This document shows positions 16,532 to 27,300 of a stretch of 35,191 nucleotides of DNA, piece by piece (the stretch's first letter is position 1; the number at the start of each line of letters is the position of its first letter). The translations under genes were made by a program, and so were the position numbers. The notes under the pieces are model-generated. The model ran no database searches, had not been told where the DNA came from, and saw only the letters and a list, made by a program, of their open reading frames with translations. Source of the DNA: Candidatus Poseidoniales archaeon (GTDB lineage Archaea; Thermoplasmatota; Poseidoniia; Poseidoniales; Thalassarchaeaceae); the NCBI GenBank assembly GCA_012959435.1, contig DUDF01000035.1:1-35191 (forward strand), read 5' to 3'.

Positions 16532-18973
16532 TCACCCTAACTCGGCTTCCAAAAGTTCATCTTTTGGACCTATGATTCCAGCCTTCCTGAATAACAGATA
16601 GATACCTAAACCTAACAATATATTCATCCCTAAAAATGAGCCGAATCGAGCATAAGGATACCAACCAAGGTCACCTAGTACTTGTTCTTCCATGATTGGG
16701 TTTCCGTCTGGACCTAATACAGGTGTTTCACCATCAAATGTTGGGACTGATTCTCCAGTCGGGAGTTCATCTACAACGGCAAACACAGCACTCTCTACGC
16801 CAAGGAAGGCTTCGCCAGTAAGCATACCTGCGGCCAACATAAACGTGCCAAGTAACATGATCGCCCGGGTTCTTTCAGCTTCTTTGTTACCTTTTTCTTC
16901 ACGAATTTTCTCAACCTTCGGAGCCAGCCTCTTTGCCTCCCACCAATCTCTCAAACCACCACCAATTAACATTGGGAAAGTAGCCAAAGTAGGTAGATAC
17001 ATACCTAGTCCAAAGGATGTACCCATACCAGTAGCCCATTCAATGAAACAGCCTAGTAAGAAACCTAATCCTAATGCATAGAGATTCCCTTCATTTTCTG
17101 CCAATAGAATTGTGAAAGTTGCGAATGCATTTGCTTGTGGAGCAAGAAGGTCAATGCGCCCATCTGCAAGCATCTTTGACAAGAAAATTGCAACACCTGC
17201 GCCAAGGATTGCACCAGGTACAACACCCATGATATTTCCTTTTGAGATGTGGTAAGGGCGGTTTCCAATGTAAAGGCTATTTTTGTAATCCCCAACTACA
17301 GTCCCAGACATTGAGATAGCAGAGCCAAACACAGTGGTTCCTACAAGACCCAGCAAGATGGCTTCCTCTTTGCTCAAGCCAAAAGTATCTCGTAAATTTA
17401 AGAATAATCCAAGCAAACCAAGTAGGACTATGAAAGACGTACCACTCACTGGTTCAATTCCTGTTTCACCCATGACACGCACTGCAATAGCACCAAGTAA
17501 GAAAGTTGCAATACCCACAATTATTGCAAAAAGAATACTTGGAATAAGCGGGAACCCACCAACTGTAAAGATGAAAGACATTGCAAAGAAAGAGATGATA
17601 ATGAAAATGGGGAGATGGTAGAGAGGCCATTCATACCATCCCTTTTCTTCCATGTATTCTGCACCTTGTTCTCCTTTGAACGCATTCTTAATGTCACCAA
17701 AAATATTGACGAAAGTGGGTGCCATCTTCGCTAAACCAAGGAATCCACCCCCAAGAATTGCTCCAATAGCAATCACTCTAATCAGTGTGGAATATACTTT
17801 CATCTGAACCAATGGGGTGTATGGAACTGTATCTGGATTACCAAAATCTGAGAGTTTGAAGTATTCACCAAGGTTAGCATCGTACACTGGTACATCAAGA
17901 CCAACTGCAAGAGGAACAAGGTAAAACCATGCAACAAGAGTTCCAAGGTTTACTAAAATCGCCACTCTCAAACGCATGAACCAACCAATTGCGAAAAGGG
18001 TTGGAGACATCTCAATCCCCAGATATGTGTACTCAAATGGATTGAATTTATCAGCGTCATAATGAGTAATACCATTTGATACACCCTCCCAAGTACCGTG
18101 CTCACCTTCTACAGTCGTAATCCCAGCAGGTTGGTGAAGTGCATGATGACTGAAAATAGATGAAAGTGCTGTACCAGCAAAAGTCAGCTTTTGGGCTATT
18201 ACATCAAATAACGATGATGCGACGCCATCAAGATGGCGCTTCCAAGATAGGGGATAATCAATAATGAACATGAACAGCATTGTCGCCACCGTAGATATCC
18301 CAACTGTTTTGAGGGAATCTTTGGCTTGTTCTGCAGCACCACTAGATACATCACAAGCAATGTCCAGTAGCACAAGAGTCGCTTCAAATCCAGGCATTGG
18401 CAAAGGATCTTCTACTAACCAAACCCGTCTAAAAATGATGAAATACATCACACCTAAGAATCCTGCAAACATTGATGCAATAATTCCGATAAAAGCCAAC
18501 TGAAAAGTGTCAACACTGCTTATCAGGTGACCTCCACCAACTTCATAATTCGGACTAGAGGCTAACAAAAATATTGCAGGAAATGTGAAGATGAACCCGG
18601 TAGATGCATGAGTTGCCCCTGTGGTTGCACTCGTTGCAATATTAACCTCTGAAGGTGACCAACGAAGGGCCATGCCAAGTAAGTAAGCAATGTACCAGGC
18701 CGCAGAAACTGCTAATCCAATCTTCAAGCCAATGTAGGCTGTAACCCCGCTAAAAACCGCACCAATCAGAATTCCAATGAGAACTTTGCCCAGTGACCAA
18801 TGACTTACTTCAAACGCCTCTTCAAGATTCTTCTCCTCAAGATATTGTTCGAGAACACCGGTGTTGAGATTCTTATACATCTCTTGGTCAAGCCAAGTTA
18901 GAGTGCCATCCTCAATCGCCTTCAAACCTTCAGCTGTAACCGGCTGGCGGTATGCTGAGCGTTTTACTGACAT
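16532..18973 (-). CDS. Oligopeptide transporter, OPT family
   Basis: Secondary transporter for peptides or metal chelates, 813 residues with many membrane helices. OPT family features include SHWSLGKVLIGILIGAVFSG near the N-terminus, the LRWSPSEVNIATSATTGA region, and GETGIEPVSGTSF, which resembles the conserved OPT/YSL core motif. Near the C-terminus, between the last helices, there is a roughly 60-residue acidic, Pro/Gly-rich extracytoplasmic loop (around residues 730-780). A strong GGAGGTAA site precedes the ATG at 18973. It heads the OPT-EamA-SurE cluster. With a secreted subtilase 6 kb upstream, peptide uptake is the likeliest role, but iron-siderophore transport is also known in this family. 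Confidence 0.92.
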   Translation of the reverse strand: MSVKRSAYRQPVTAEGLKAIEDGTLTWLDQEMYKNLNTGVLEQYLEEKNLEEAFEVSHWSLGKVLIGILIGAVFSGVTAYIGLKIGLAVSAAWYIAYLLGMALRWSPSEVNIATSATTGATHASTGFIFTFPAIFLLASSPNYEVGGGHLISSVDTFQLAFIGIIASMFAGFLGVMYFIIFRRVWLVEDPLPMPGFEATLVLLDIACDVSSGAAEQAKDSLKTVGISTVATMLFMFIIDYPLSWKRHLDGVASSLFDVIAQKLTFAGTALSSIFSHHALHQPAGITTVEGEHGTWEGVSNGITHYDADKFNPFEYTYLGIEMSPTLFAIGWFMRLRVAILVNLGTLVAWFYLVPLAVGLDVPVYDANLGEYFKLSDFGNPDTVPYTPLVQMKVYSTLIRVIAIGAILGGGFLGLAKMAPTFVNIFGDIKNAFKGEQGAEYMEEKGWYEWPLYHLPIFIIISFFAMSFIFTVGGFPLIPSILFAIIVGIATFLLGAIAVRVMGETGIEPVSGTSFIVLLGLLGLFLNLRDTFGLSKEEAILLGLVGTTVFGSAISMSGTVVGDYKNSLYIGNRPYHISKGNIMGVVPGAILGAGVAIFLSKMLADGRIDLLAPQANAFATFTILLAENEGNLYALGLGFLLGCFIEWATGMGTSFGLGMYLPTLATFPMLIGGGLRDWWEAKRLAPKVEKIREEKGNKEAERTRAIMLLGTFMLAAGMLTGEAFLGVESAVFAVVDELPTGESVPTFDGETPVLGPDGNPIMEEQVLGDLGWYPYARFGSFLGMNILLGLGIYLLFRKAGIIGPKDELLEAELG

Positions 18974-19052
18974 ATCGTTACCTCCGCTCCGTATTCATGT
19001 TGGTCGAACCCGACCCCCTTCAAATCAATTCCTCTAAAAAAAGAAGATGGTA

Positions 19053-19478
19053 TCAATGGTCACGAATGATTCTGAACCGACCTAATGCTTCCATCCACTG
19101 GATTTCCCCACCTGATTCAATGTTCAATCCATCTTCCATGGGTAGAATCATCATTTCGAAAGTTTTTGCATCCATAGCGTGAACGTCCACTCCTTGGATA
19201 TGAGTTACTGTTGCTGAACCCTTCTCAATGACTGGGACACTAATCTTGTCTGTTACTGTACCTACATGACTTGTTTTTGAACCTGTAAAAATATCCTCTA
19301 AATCAAGCCTAGCTTTTGCGCTTCCGTGCTTCCCAGGCTTTGACTTTGAAATCTTAAGAATCTTGTACGCACTTTCATCAACGACACAGAAACGCCCAAC
19401 TTTTAATGTCCTGATTTCAACCTTCTCTGTACCTGCCACAACTATCCCAACGGGCACCCCGTAGTGCTCTCTTATCAT
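19053..19478 (-). CDS. eif5A: Translation initiation factor aIF5A
   Basis: Ribosome-binding elongation/initiation factor that relieves stalling and carries hypusine or deoxyhypusine. 141 residues: an N-terminal SH3-like domain with the modification loop SKPGKHGSAKARL, where Lys50 is the expected hypusine site, and a C-terminal OB-like domain. The start at ATG 19478 has GAGG six bases upstream but gives about 13 residues more than usual. GTG at 19439, giving MAGTEKVEIRTLK, matches the common N-terminus and is a serious alternative. Deoxyhypusine synthase is not in the window. It is located between the acyl-CoA dehydrogenase gene and the OPT transporter, same strand. Confidence 0.96.
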   Translation of the reverse strand: MIREHYGVPVGIVVAGTEKVEIRTLKVGRFCVVDESAYKILKISKSKPGKHGSAKARLDLEDIFTGSKTSHVGTVTDKISVPVIEKGSATVTHIQGVDVHAMDAKTFEMMILPMEDGLNIESGGEIQWMEALGRFRIIRDH

Positions 19479-19548
19479 AATTGCCTCATGTGAGCGTAAT
19501 TATGTGTGTGATGAAGTTCACAATACGTCTGCGGAAAAACATGAATCG

Positions 19549-20400
19549 TCATGAATACGAGTAGAAACCTTCTCCACTTTTACGACCGAGTTTACCTTGT
19601 TCAACCATTTCTTTTAGTAAATCTGCGGGGGCATACTTGTCATCCCCAAACCCATTATGAAGAACGGTCATAATGTGTAGGACAGTATCAAGCCCGATTA
19701 AATCACAAAGGGCAAGCGGCCCAATAGGATGATTCATCCCTAATTTCATGATTCCATCAATTGCTTCTGGTTCAGCAATCCCTTCTTGCAGTGCAAGCAC
19801 CGCTTCATTTAGCATCGGGCAGAGAAGTCTGTTAGATATGAAACCCGGTGAATCTTTACAACATAGCGCAACTTTACCCATCCTTTCAGCGGCTTCAACG
19901 ACTGTTGATGAAACATCTTCATCTGTTTTTGACCCAGTAATTACTTCCACTAATTTCATAATCGGTACTGGATTCATAAAATGCATCCCAATCACTTTGT
20001 TTGGACGTCCGGTAGCCGCAGCAATCTCATCAATACTGATACTACTGGTATTACTTGCAAGGATGGTTTCGGGTTTACAGATATTATCTAATTCTTCAAA
20101 AGTTGAAAACTTCAAATCAGGGATTTCTGGAATTGCCTCCACAACAAGATCCGCGTCTGCCGCAGAATTTTTATCTGTGGAGATTGAAATATTTGAACGA
20201 GCGGAATCTGCTGCTTCTTGGGTCATCCGTTCTTTTGACACTAATTTTGCCAATGAGTTTTCAATACTTTTCAATCCTCTATCTACAAAGTCTTGTTTAA
20301 CATCAATCATAACTACCTGATAACCAGCACATGCAGCAACCTGAGTAATCCCATTCCCCATCTGACCTGCGCCTAAAACCGCAATCTTCGCAATCTCCAT
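19549..20400 (-). CDS. hbd: 3-hydroxyacyl-CoA (3-hydroxybutyryl-CoA) dehydrogenase
   Basis: NAD(P)-dependent oxidation of 3-hydroxyacyl-CoA, in beta-oxidation or C4-CoA metabolism. The 283-residue single-domain-pair form matches stand-alone PaaH/Hbd enzymes. Seen: Rossmann motif VLGAGQMGNG (8-17), Asp33 at the end of VVMIDV for NAD preference, SNTSSISI (Ser119), catalytic His140 in GMHFMNPVP with Glu152, and Asn190 in SPGFISNRLL. The C-terminal domain ends in GRKSGEGFYSYS, a family hallmark. No Shine-Dalgarno is visible, so the message may be leaderless. No other beta-oxidation gene is adjacent. Confidence 0.95.
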   Translation of the reverse strand: MEIAKIAVLGAGQMGNGITQVAACAGYQVVMIDVKQDFVDRGLKSIENSLAKLVSKERMTQEAADSARSNISISTDKNSAADADLVVEAIPEIPDLKFSTFEELDNICKPETILASNTSSISIDEIAAATGRPNKVIGMHFMNPVPIMKLVEVITGSKTDEDVSSTVVEAAERMGKVALCCKDSPGFISNRLLCPMLNEAVLALQEGIAEPEAIDGIMKLGMNHPIGPLALCDLIGLDTVLHIMTVLHNGFGDDKYAPADLLKEMVEQGKLGRKSGEGFYSYS

Positions 20401-20437
20401 GGATACTCGAAAGAGGAGTTATTGATAGCGGTTGGCA

Positions 20438-23400
20438 TCATTCCCATTGAGCCCAATAACCGCTATCATCCCTGAACCACCACGTATCGCTTTGCTCAGG
20501 CCATTCTAGCCATTCAAAACCATCATCCCCTACAACTCCTTGGATTTCCCAATTTGGGGGTTCAACAGACTCTGCGCTCATTGCTGACTCCACTGCAAGC
20601 GATTGTTGTGTCTTCCCTGCTGATTTCCTCTTCTTCGGCTTTTTCTGTTTCATTACAATTGCAACAACTAGGCCAATAATACCGGAAGTAACTAAGAACA
20701 GAATGGCGATTAACATTAATGGAAGGCCACCATCTGATGAATCGGTATTCCCATAATCTAAAATTACACTTTGTTGAACCGGACAACCAGGGTCAGGGTA
20801 TGCCGAATCTGAAGCATTTAAGGGACACTTATCCCCAATCCTAGCACCTACTACGAACTCCCCGGGCCAATCAGATTCACGAGAAGCAGTCCAAGATGGG
20901 TTGCCATAATTATCATAATAACCATCGCCATCAAAATCAGACCATTGGGTGGCTTCATTTTTCCAAGCGTCAGCCCCATCAGATATACTCCATCCAGAAC
21001 CAGGGTCACTGTAACCATCGCCATCCGTATCTAAACACCCTCTACGATCTTCTTTTGAGGTGCCATGAGTTTGTGGACAGGAATCACCATTTGTTCCATT
21101 CGGATTGTCACCATAACTATCACCGTCACTGTCTGCTGATTGAGTCGCATCATCCTTGTAAATCCCGTCAGGCCCATCTATGGTGTTGTAAACCCCATCA
21201 CCATCATCATCACTTTCGGCTTCTGAACAACCATTAATTTTGACAAATGCTGCTTGTGAAAGTGGGGTTGTTGGACATACATCAAGGTCATCCTTCACAC
21301 CATCTGAATCAGTATCCCTTTCCGATGGCCCACAACCTTCTTCGTTAATATATGGCACTTCAAATAACGGTGTTCCCACACATTGGTCAGGATTATTTCC
21401 GGCCCAATTATCGCCATAACCATCACCATCACTATCCACCCATTGTGTCACCTCATTGGGAAACATATCTGCTGTATTTGAATAGCCATCACCATCATCA
21501 TCAGGGCAACCTACACTGTCCTCTGTTGAAGTGCCTGCTGCATCTGGGCAATCATCACTTGCTTGTCCTATGTCATTGTCGCCAAATCCATCCCCATCAC
21601 GGTCTGACCATTGGGTAATATCATCATCAAAAGCATCACCATTTTGAATCCTCAACCCATTTTCGTCAAGAGTAAAAGAGTAGTTATCACCAAATCCATC
21701 ATTATCACTATCTACCCACTGTGTATCATCTGTAGGGAAGTGGTCGGCACCATCAGAAGTACTCCAATCACCATCCTCATCCGACCAACCATCTCCATCA
21801 GTATCAGGGCAACCAAGTCTATCGTTGGTTGAGTTACCTGAAAATTGGGGACAATCATCAGCATTTACACCAGAACTATTGTCTCCATACCCGTCACCAT
21901 CACCATCATCCCACTGAGATGGTTCAGAAGGGAAAGCATCAGAGGAATTAGCCCAACCATCTCCATCATCATCTATGCAACCAAGTTCTGGCCATAGAGA
22001 GGCCCCACTAACATTAATGCAATCATCTTCGTGATTGAAATACCCATCTCCATCTGTATCAATTTGATGTTGGGCGCATCCATTTTCATCGACAACCCAA
22101 CCAGCCCAAGTGCCAGCGCAATAATCATCCCCATCCCAAATGCCATCACCATCAGTATCGGGGAGAAGAGATGTCGCATCAATTCCTAATCGTGCCCAAG
22201 CATCAACTCTAGCCAATACACCTAGCCTAACAAATCCCATTCCATCCCATTCATTTTGGGCTACATCACCCAGCATCCAATTCATTAACATTAACCGCTT
22301 TTCTAGATGGGCGCGGTTGATTATAAAATTGTAATCGGATTGTGCTGGATAGGTCCCGTTGGAACTATTGTCATATGATGGCATAACTGCAACTCCTCCT
22401 GCCGCAATGTGGTCTTTTGCGCTATGAGTCCAATTGTCAGAGATAGGAACAATCCAAACTCCCGAATAATTGTCTGCGGCCCTCATCTCAGTAAAACCAA
22501 GGGACTCATCATTCTGCGATACAGCGAAAAGAATTTCACTTCTTGATTCTTCATTGAATCTATATCTTCCACTAGTACTAGCAAAGAAATTCTCATCGAA
22601 TTGGCACCCCGTACAAGTGAAAAGTCGTTCAACCATCATTGGAATAGAACGGTTATCCCACCTTTGGTAAACATGTATCCCCTCTTGAGGGCAGGATGGA
22701 TCAAAATCACTCCATTCCCTTACCCCATCAGCATCATCGTTAGGAACCACACTAGCCCAATTCATTGCGGGGGCCCATCCTGGTTGGACCATCGTTGAAA
22801 CACTACCGCCTGAAAGAATATATCTCAATTGCGCCATTGATAGCCCACCCATGTTCTTTAGGCAAGCTTCTGCAAGCCCACCAGATTTGACGAAGAAAGA
22901 GGCTGGCATTCTGCCAATCGGCACCTCAAGCAATTCTCTATTCGTAGATGTGCAATCAAGTAAACCGGTAGTAGAATAATTAGCAAAGGGGCTAGCAATT
23001 GACTCTTTAAAAGAATAATTAGCACCAATTATATCCTCTCCATTACACAGATTTTGTGTCATTTGTGAGGTTGTTTGATTTTCTTGAGATAGGGGTTTGC
23101 CTTCTATCAGATAGTTGGCTCGCCAGCGATTTAGCATCAACTGAGCCGTTACATCACCCATGAGTTGATGGTGTCCTTCTGGTAAAATGTAAACTGTGGT
23201 CCTCCCCCTATTTTGACCAAACGCTATTTTCAAACCATCCGGTGACCACTCAACTGCCCTAGTTCCACGGTTCTGATTTGAGGAACCAAAACTACCAAAA
23301 TTCCCTATATAACTCCAGTTACTTGTACGATAAACATAGGCGCTTGAACCATCATTTGCAAGTACCATAAAACTCCCTGTTGAGTCAAACGAAATTTGAT

Positions 23401-24319
23401 TAATATCTCTCGAACCTGCATCCCATCCAGTGTGGCGGCTACCATTTGAAATGTTATAAACGTGAATCCAAGTATCATCTGAACCTGTCACCACCCATTT
23501 CCCATCTGGACTAAATGCCACCCCCAAGGTAGTCCCTGAATGATTCCTATGATTGAAATATTCAGTACCGTTACTTGTCCAAAACACCGATACCTCAAAG
23601 CCATGCACACTTGCAAGTAATCTATCATCTGGACTGATTGCAATATTGTAAATACTATCCATTCGGCTATAGTTATCCACCATAGTCCAATTACTAGTTG
23701 CGAATTTTCTAATCTGATGATCTGCACCTGCAGTATAGAGATAATCTCCATCATTAGACCATTCAACTGCGTATACGTCATCCAAATGATATGAACTTAG
23801 ATTTTGGATAACCATAGCTGTTTTTGTTGGCCAATCCATTTCTAATACCAATACCCATGAATGATTTGCAGAGTCATCGAAATATCCACTAACTGCCAAA
23901 TAAGAATCGTTTGCAGAGAATTCTAAACTACGGACATTTTCACTAATGGTGGTAAGGGTTGATATTTTCGAACCTGCGGCATTGTATAGAATTACATTCC
24001 CACCTCCACCACCAACTAGATGAATTGAATCAGAGGACCATCCAACTGCTCTCGATGAACCTGAACTATCATACAACTCCCTGCTTGATTCATCCCAATC
24101 ACCTTCCCAAGCAGATACAGTATCGGGATTCCCATCACCATCTGTATCAGGGCAACCAATGAAATCTATACTGCTATTACCCCATGCGAATGGGCAATCA
24201 TCAACGGCATCATCAATGCCATCATTATCACCATCGGAGGCTGTAACTAGTCCGACAGTTAAGATGGAAGTCAACATCAAAATAGCCGCGAACATCGCGG
24301 ATAATCTTTGACTCCCCAT
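20438..24319 (-). CDS. Giant secreted beta-propeller protein with TSP3-like calcium repeats and C-terminal anchor
   Basis: 1293 residues. A signal sequence (hydrophobic to about residue 27) is followed by one DxDxDG calcium motif (29-62). Residues ~90-385 hold seven WD40-like blades, e.g. VAFSPDGKWVVTGSDD and VEWSPDGLKIAFG. The ~400-720 region has several Cys residues and is unrecognised. From about 735 to 1180 there is a long chain of thrombospondin type-3-like units built on DxDGDGxxDxxDxCP and WxDxDGDGYGDN. A single transmembrane helix (~1200-1223) is followed by KKPKKRK and a 60-residue cytoplasmic tail full of Trp, Asp and Glu ending in GYWAQWE. It is predicted to be anchored with its bulk outside the cell; ligand and role are unknown. 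It follows the subtilase gene after 36 bases and is probably cotranscribed. Confidence 0.88.
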   Translation of the reverse strand: MGSQRLSAMFAAILMLTSILTVGLVTASDGDNDGIDDAVDDCPFAWGNSSIDFIGCPDTDGDGNPDTVSAWEGDWDESSRELYDSSGSSRAVGWSSDSIHLVGGGGGNVILYNAAGSKISTLTTISENVRSLEFSANDSYLAVSGYFDDSANHSWVLVLEMDWPTKTAMVIQNLSSYHLDDVYAVEWSNDGDYLYTAGADHQIRKFATSNWTMVDNYSRMDSIYNIAISPDDRLLASVHGFEVSVFWTSNGTEYFNHRNHSGTTLGVAFSPDGKWVVTGSDDTWIHVYNISNGSRHTGWDAGSRDINQISFDSTGSFMVLANDGSSAYVYRTSNWSYIGNFGSFGSSNQNRGTRAVEWSPDGLKIAFGQNRGRTTVYILPEGHHQLMGDVTAQLMLNRWRANYLIEGKPLSQENQTTSQMTQNLCNGEDIIGANYSFKESIASPFANYSTTGLLDCTSTNRELLEVPIGRMPASFFVKSGGLAEACLKNMGGLSMAQLRYILSGGSVSTMVQPGWAPAMNWASVVPNDDADGVREWSDFDPSCPQEGIHVYQRWDNRSIPMMVERLFTCTGCQFDENFFASTSGRYRFNEESRSEILFAVSQNDESLGFTEMRAADNYSGVWIVPISDNWTHSAKDHIAAGGVAVMPSYDNSSNGTYPAQSDYNFIINRAHLEKRLMLMNWMLGDVAQNEWDGMGFVRLGVLARVDAWARLGIDATSLLPDTDGDGIWDGDDYCAGTWAGWVVDENGCAQHQIDTDGDGYFNHEDDCINVSGASLWPELGCIDDDGDGWANSSDAFPSEPSQWDDGDGDGYGDNSSGVNADDCPQFSGNSTNDRLGCPDTDGDGWSDEDGDWSTSDGADHFPTDDTQWVDSDNDGFGDNYSFTLDENGLRIQNGDAFDDDITQWSDRDGDGFGDNDIGQASDDCPDAAGTSTEDSVGCPDDDGDGYSNTADMFPNEVTQWVDSDGDGYGDNWAGNNPDQCVGTPLFEVPYINEEGCGPSERDTDSDGVKDDLDVCPTTPLSQAAFVKINGCSEAESDDDGDGVYNTIDGPDGIYKDDATQSADSDGDSYGDNPNGTNGDSCPQTHGTSKEDRRGCLDTDGDGYSDPGSGWSISDGADAWKNEATQWSDFDGDGYYDNYGNPSWTASRESDWPGEFVVGARIGDKCPLNASDSAYPDPGCPVQQSVILDYGNTDSSDGGLPLMLIAILFLVTSGIIGLVVAIVMKQKKPKKRKSAGKTQQSLAVESAMSAESVEPPNWEIQGVVGDDGFEWLEWPEQSDTWWFRDDSGYWAQWE
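20890..22180 (-). repeat. Tandem calcium-binding repeat tract inside the surface protein gene
   Basis: The DNA reads as dense, degenerate repeats of ATC/ACC-type triplets on the plus strand (Asp-rich GAT/GGT codons on the coding strand). They encode about a dozen units with Asp at alternating positions, most ending in TQW or a CP pair. Units vary in length and are diverged, so this is an old protein repeat family rather than a recent DNA expansion. Confidence 0.7.
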
Positions 24320-24355
24320 GATACGGCCTTGATTCCCACCGTTTCATATTTTGGT

Positions 24356-27300
24356 TTACTTGTTTTTGCTATCTTTTACTTTTTGTAAAATTGTTGCATC
24401 AGCAATTGCAATATCTTCGTGACTTGATGGAGGTGCACCAATCGGTCCATGACTGGAAGGAATAGAAAGTTCATCAAAACCTAATTCTTCAACATCAATC
24501 CCTTCCCCACCAAGTAATAATTCTGGATCTAATGGAGTGGGCATTTGGTCAAACCAGGGGTCGCTATTAGAGCGTCTCCTTTTGCTAATTAACATGAAAG
24601 TAACCAGTAATCCGATTAATAGCACAATGTTAGCCATAGAGCCCGGAGTAGAAGCCTTGGTTGAGAGTGCAGATTCTTGTGAAACAAAGACATCATCTAC
24701 AGAATAGGTTTGACGATTTCCAGCTGCATCCTCGACAATTAATTCAGCAGTCCATGTACCAGGGCTGCCTTCACTGCCTAAGTCTACAATTACAAAGTTT
24801 GATTCAGAAGAACCACCCATTTGTGAGGTGATGAGATGCCTATCTTTCTCTACCGAGATTGACCAGAAAGAGATATCTGGGTCAAGGAAATCAGCTCTCA
24901 ATTCAAGATGGCAAGAAGCAATTGGGTCGGGGTTAAACACCGTTGAAACAGGCTTTATTCCGCAACCTGGATCTAACCATTGTAAACTCGCTCTAGGAGC
25001 ATTCCTGTCTATCAAGATAGTATGTGAGACAGTTGCCAAATTATCAGCAATATCCCAACTTTGAACTGTGATTGTTTCTAAACCCTCATCATCTAAGAAC
25101 TCAACAATTGCGAAATAATTACCTTCTAAATCACACTCTGTTGAATATTTCGAACCAGATTCCAGTTCAAGAACAATAGTTAATCCAACTTCACACTCAC
25201 CTGTGACATTCCACTGCCACAAGGGGGTTGCAAACCCATCAAGAGGTGAAGAAATCGTTAGATGTGAGGCCCGGCTGTCAAGTAGGACGGATAACTCAAA
25301 CAGGTACATTCTCTCAAGCGCTTCTACTTCAAATCTCAATGAGTTATTTCCTTCATTTAGTTGAACCCCGATCACCAAATCACCACTGGAGAGTTCAGAG
25401 CCGTTTTGAATGACCCAAGAAGAACCATCCCATATTTGCAATGACCAACCTTGTTCAGGCCCAATATGTAAATCAACAAATTGTTTAGAGGAATTTACTA
25501 TACCCCCATCCCATAGCGCTACTAATGTTGGCTCATAAGCCTCTGACGTAAGGTACACTTCAATACAATCAGTGACTACATTTGTCGATGGTCCAATCGT
25601 CAAGTCAGAAGCAAGCAAACAGAGTTGGTGCCAACCAGTTTCATCCAATGTTACTTCAGTTTGCATAGTTAAGTCACCGGTTGAAAACTCCCTAATGACT
25701 ACTCCATCAACAGCAAGAGATTGCTCTGATATTTCGGAGATATTCCAATTAATAGGCACTTTGTGATTCCAAATTGTAGAATTGTTAATTGGTGACACCC
25801 ATTCTATTATCGGTGCCTCTCGGTCTAATAATAAAGTGAAATTCCCCCAACCCCAATTCCCTGACCAATCTAAAGTTTCAACAAAAATCTGCCATCTGCC
25901 ATCAGTTAACCCTGAATGATTTACTTGTAAAGAAAATGGAATATAAATGTTTGAAGGAGGCGGAGGGGCCCCTTCGCGCAGGTGTGACGAATCATTCAAA
26001 CCCCATGGTGGAGAGTACTGTGAGATGCAAGCAGATGTATGTTCAATTCCACTCTCATCAATAAAGTAAGCACATACTTGTTTGGTATCAAAGTAGGCAT
26101 CTATATTTACTCGTAATGGTGTTTGTTTAACATTCAAACGGTCTGGTGGCATCAGTTCTTCAACTAGCCAAAACTCGCCATCAGAAATACCTCCGTAACT
26201 AGTTAACACAATTTGCGGTTCGGGCCCGTTGTTATGTGCCCCCCATCCATCATAAGCAACCTCAAATTCTCGACTATTCCAATTCCCTGCCAAGTCTCGA
26301 GCAGTTATTCTGAAGTTGTTTAAATCAACCCATTCCCATGTTGTTGCATTATTCGGGTTACCCGCCCCAGCAACCCAATAAGTGGGATGAAGAACTAATT
26401 GAATCTCAGCGAAACCGGTTTCATTGAGTTCAATCAAAGTACTATTCAACCACAATTCTGCACCTACGTCAGTCTGTATAATAATTGGCATCTGTGAGTT
26501 ATTAGATAAGAAATCCCAGCCAGAAATAATAATTGGTGGCGCTAAATCATCAAATTCAACCATCAAAGTTGAACTATTTTCTCGACCAGCGACATCCATT
26601 ACTTCTGCTGAAAAAGTCCTCCACCCATTATCCACTGGAAGAGAGAGATTTAGCCAAGCTGAACGTAGTGTTAGGTCAACGTAAGGAGATTTAGAGGTTT
26701 CATTGCCTGTTGGTACAAAACTCCACGAATCTGTAATCAATAACTGATCTATCGCCACCCCATCTTCAGATGCCCATATATTGATAGTATGTCTACCAGG
26801 ATTTGTCACTTCAAACTGTACCGGACTGGATTGACTCTGATCTAGTGCCATATTCGTCCATTCCCAGTTGCCATAGGTGTTAGTGTACATGCCTAGTGGA
26901 GTACTTGTGATACTAGCCTCATCAATCCCAATATGGACTCCATGCCCATACACATCTGGTGCATTCATTCTCAGCCAAATATAGTAAGTACCATTTGTTG
27001 GGAAATCTATAGAGTAATCTAATCGGGGCCCTGAACTAGGATTTGTTGCAATCCAACCATTATCGCCATCAGTGGTTAAGTATCTGTTTTGGCTAGAGTT
27101 TTGGGATGTGCTTACGACCCAATCTGGTGCAGTGGGATCTGTTCCTTCAGCAGTAGAGGTAAGCTCATCCACCTCCAAAGTCACGAACCCACCTGATTCA
27201 TGGAAATGAGAACCAATAGACTCATTGTTTACTGTATTCCAGTGAGCCCATGAATCTGCGTAATCAGTAGAATCTCCGCCCCTTTCAGAAACCGCCTCAA

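Noticed and set aside
20896-21618. Plus-strand frames rich in histidine (up to HHHHHH)
   Set aside because: They are the reverse reading of Asp-rich GAT codons in the calcium-repeat part of the minus-strand surface protein; no start signal and no homology.
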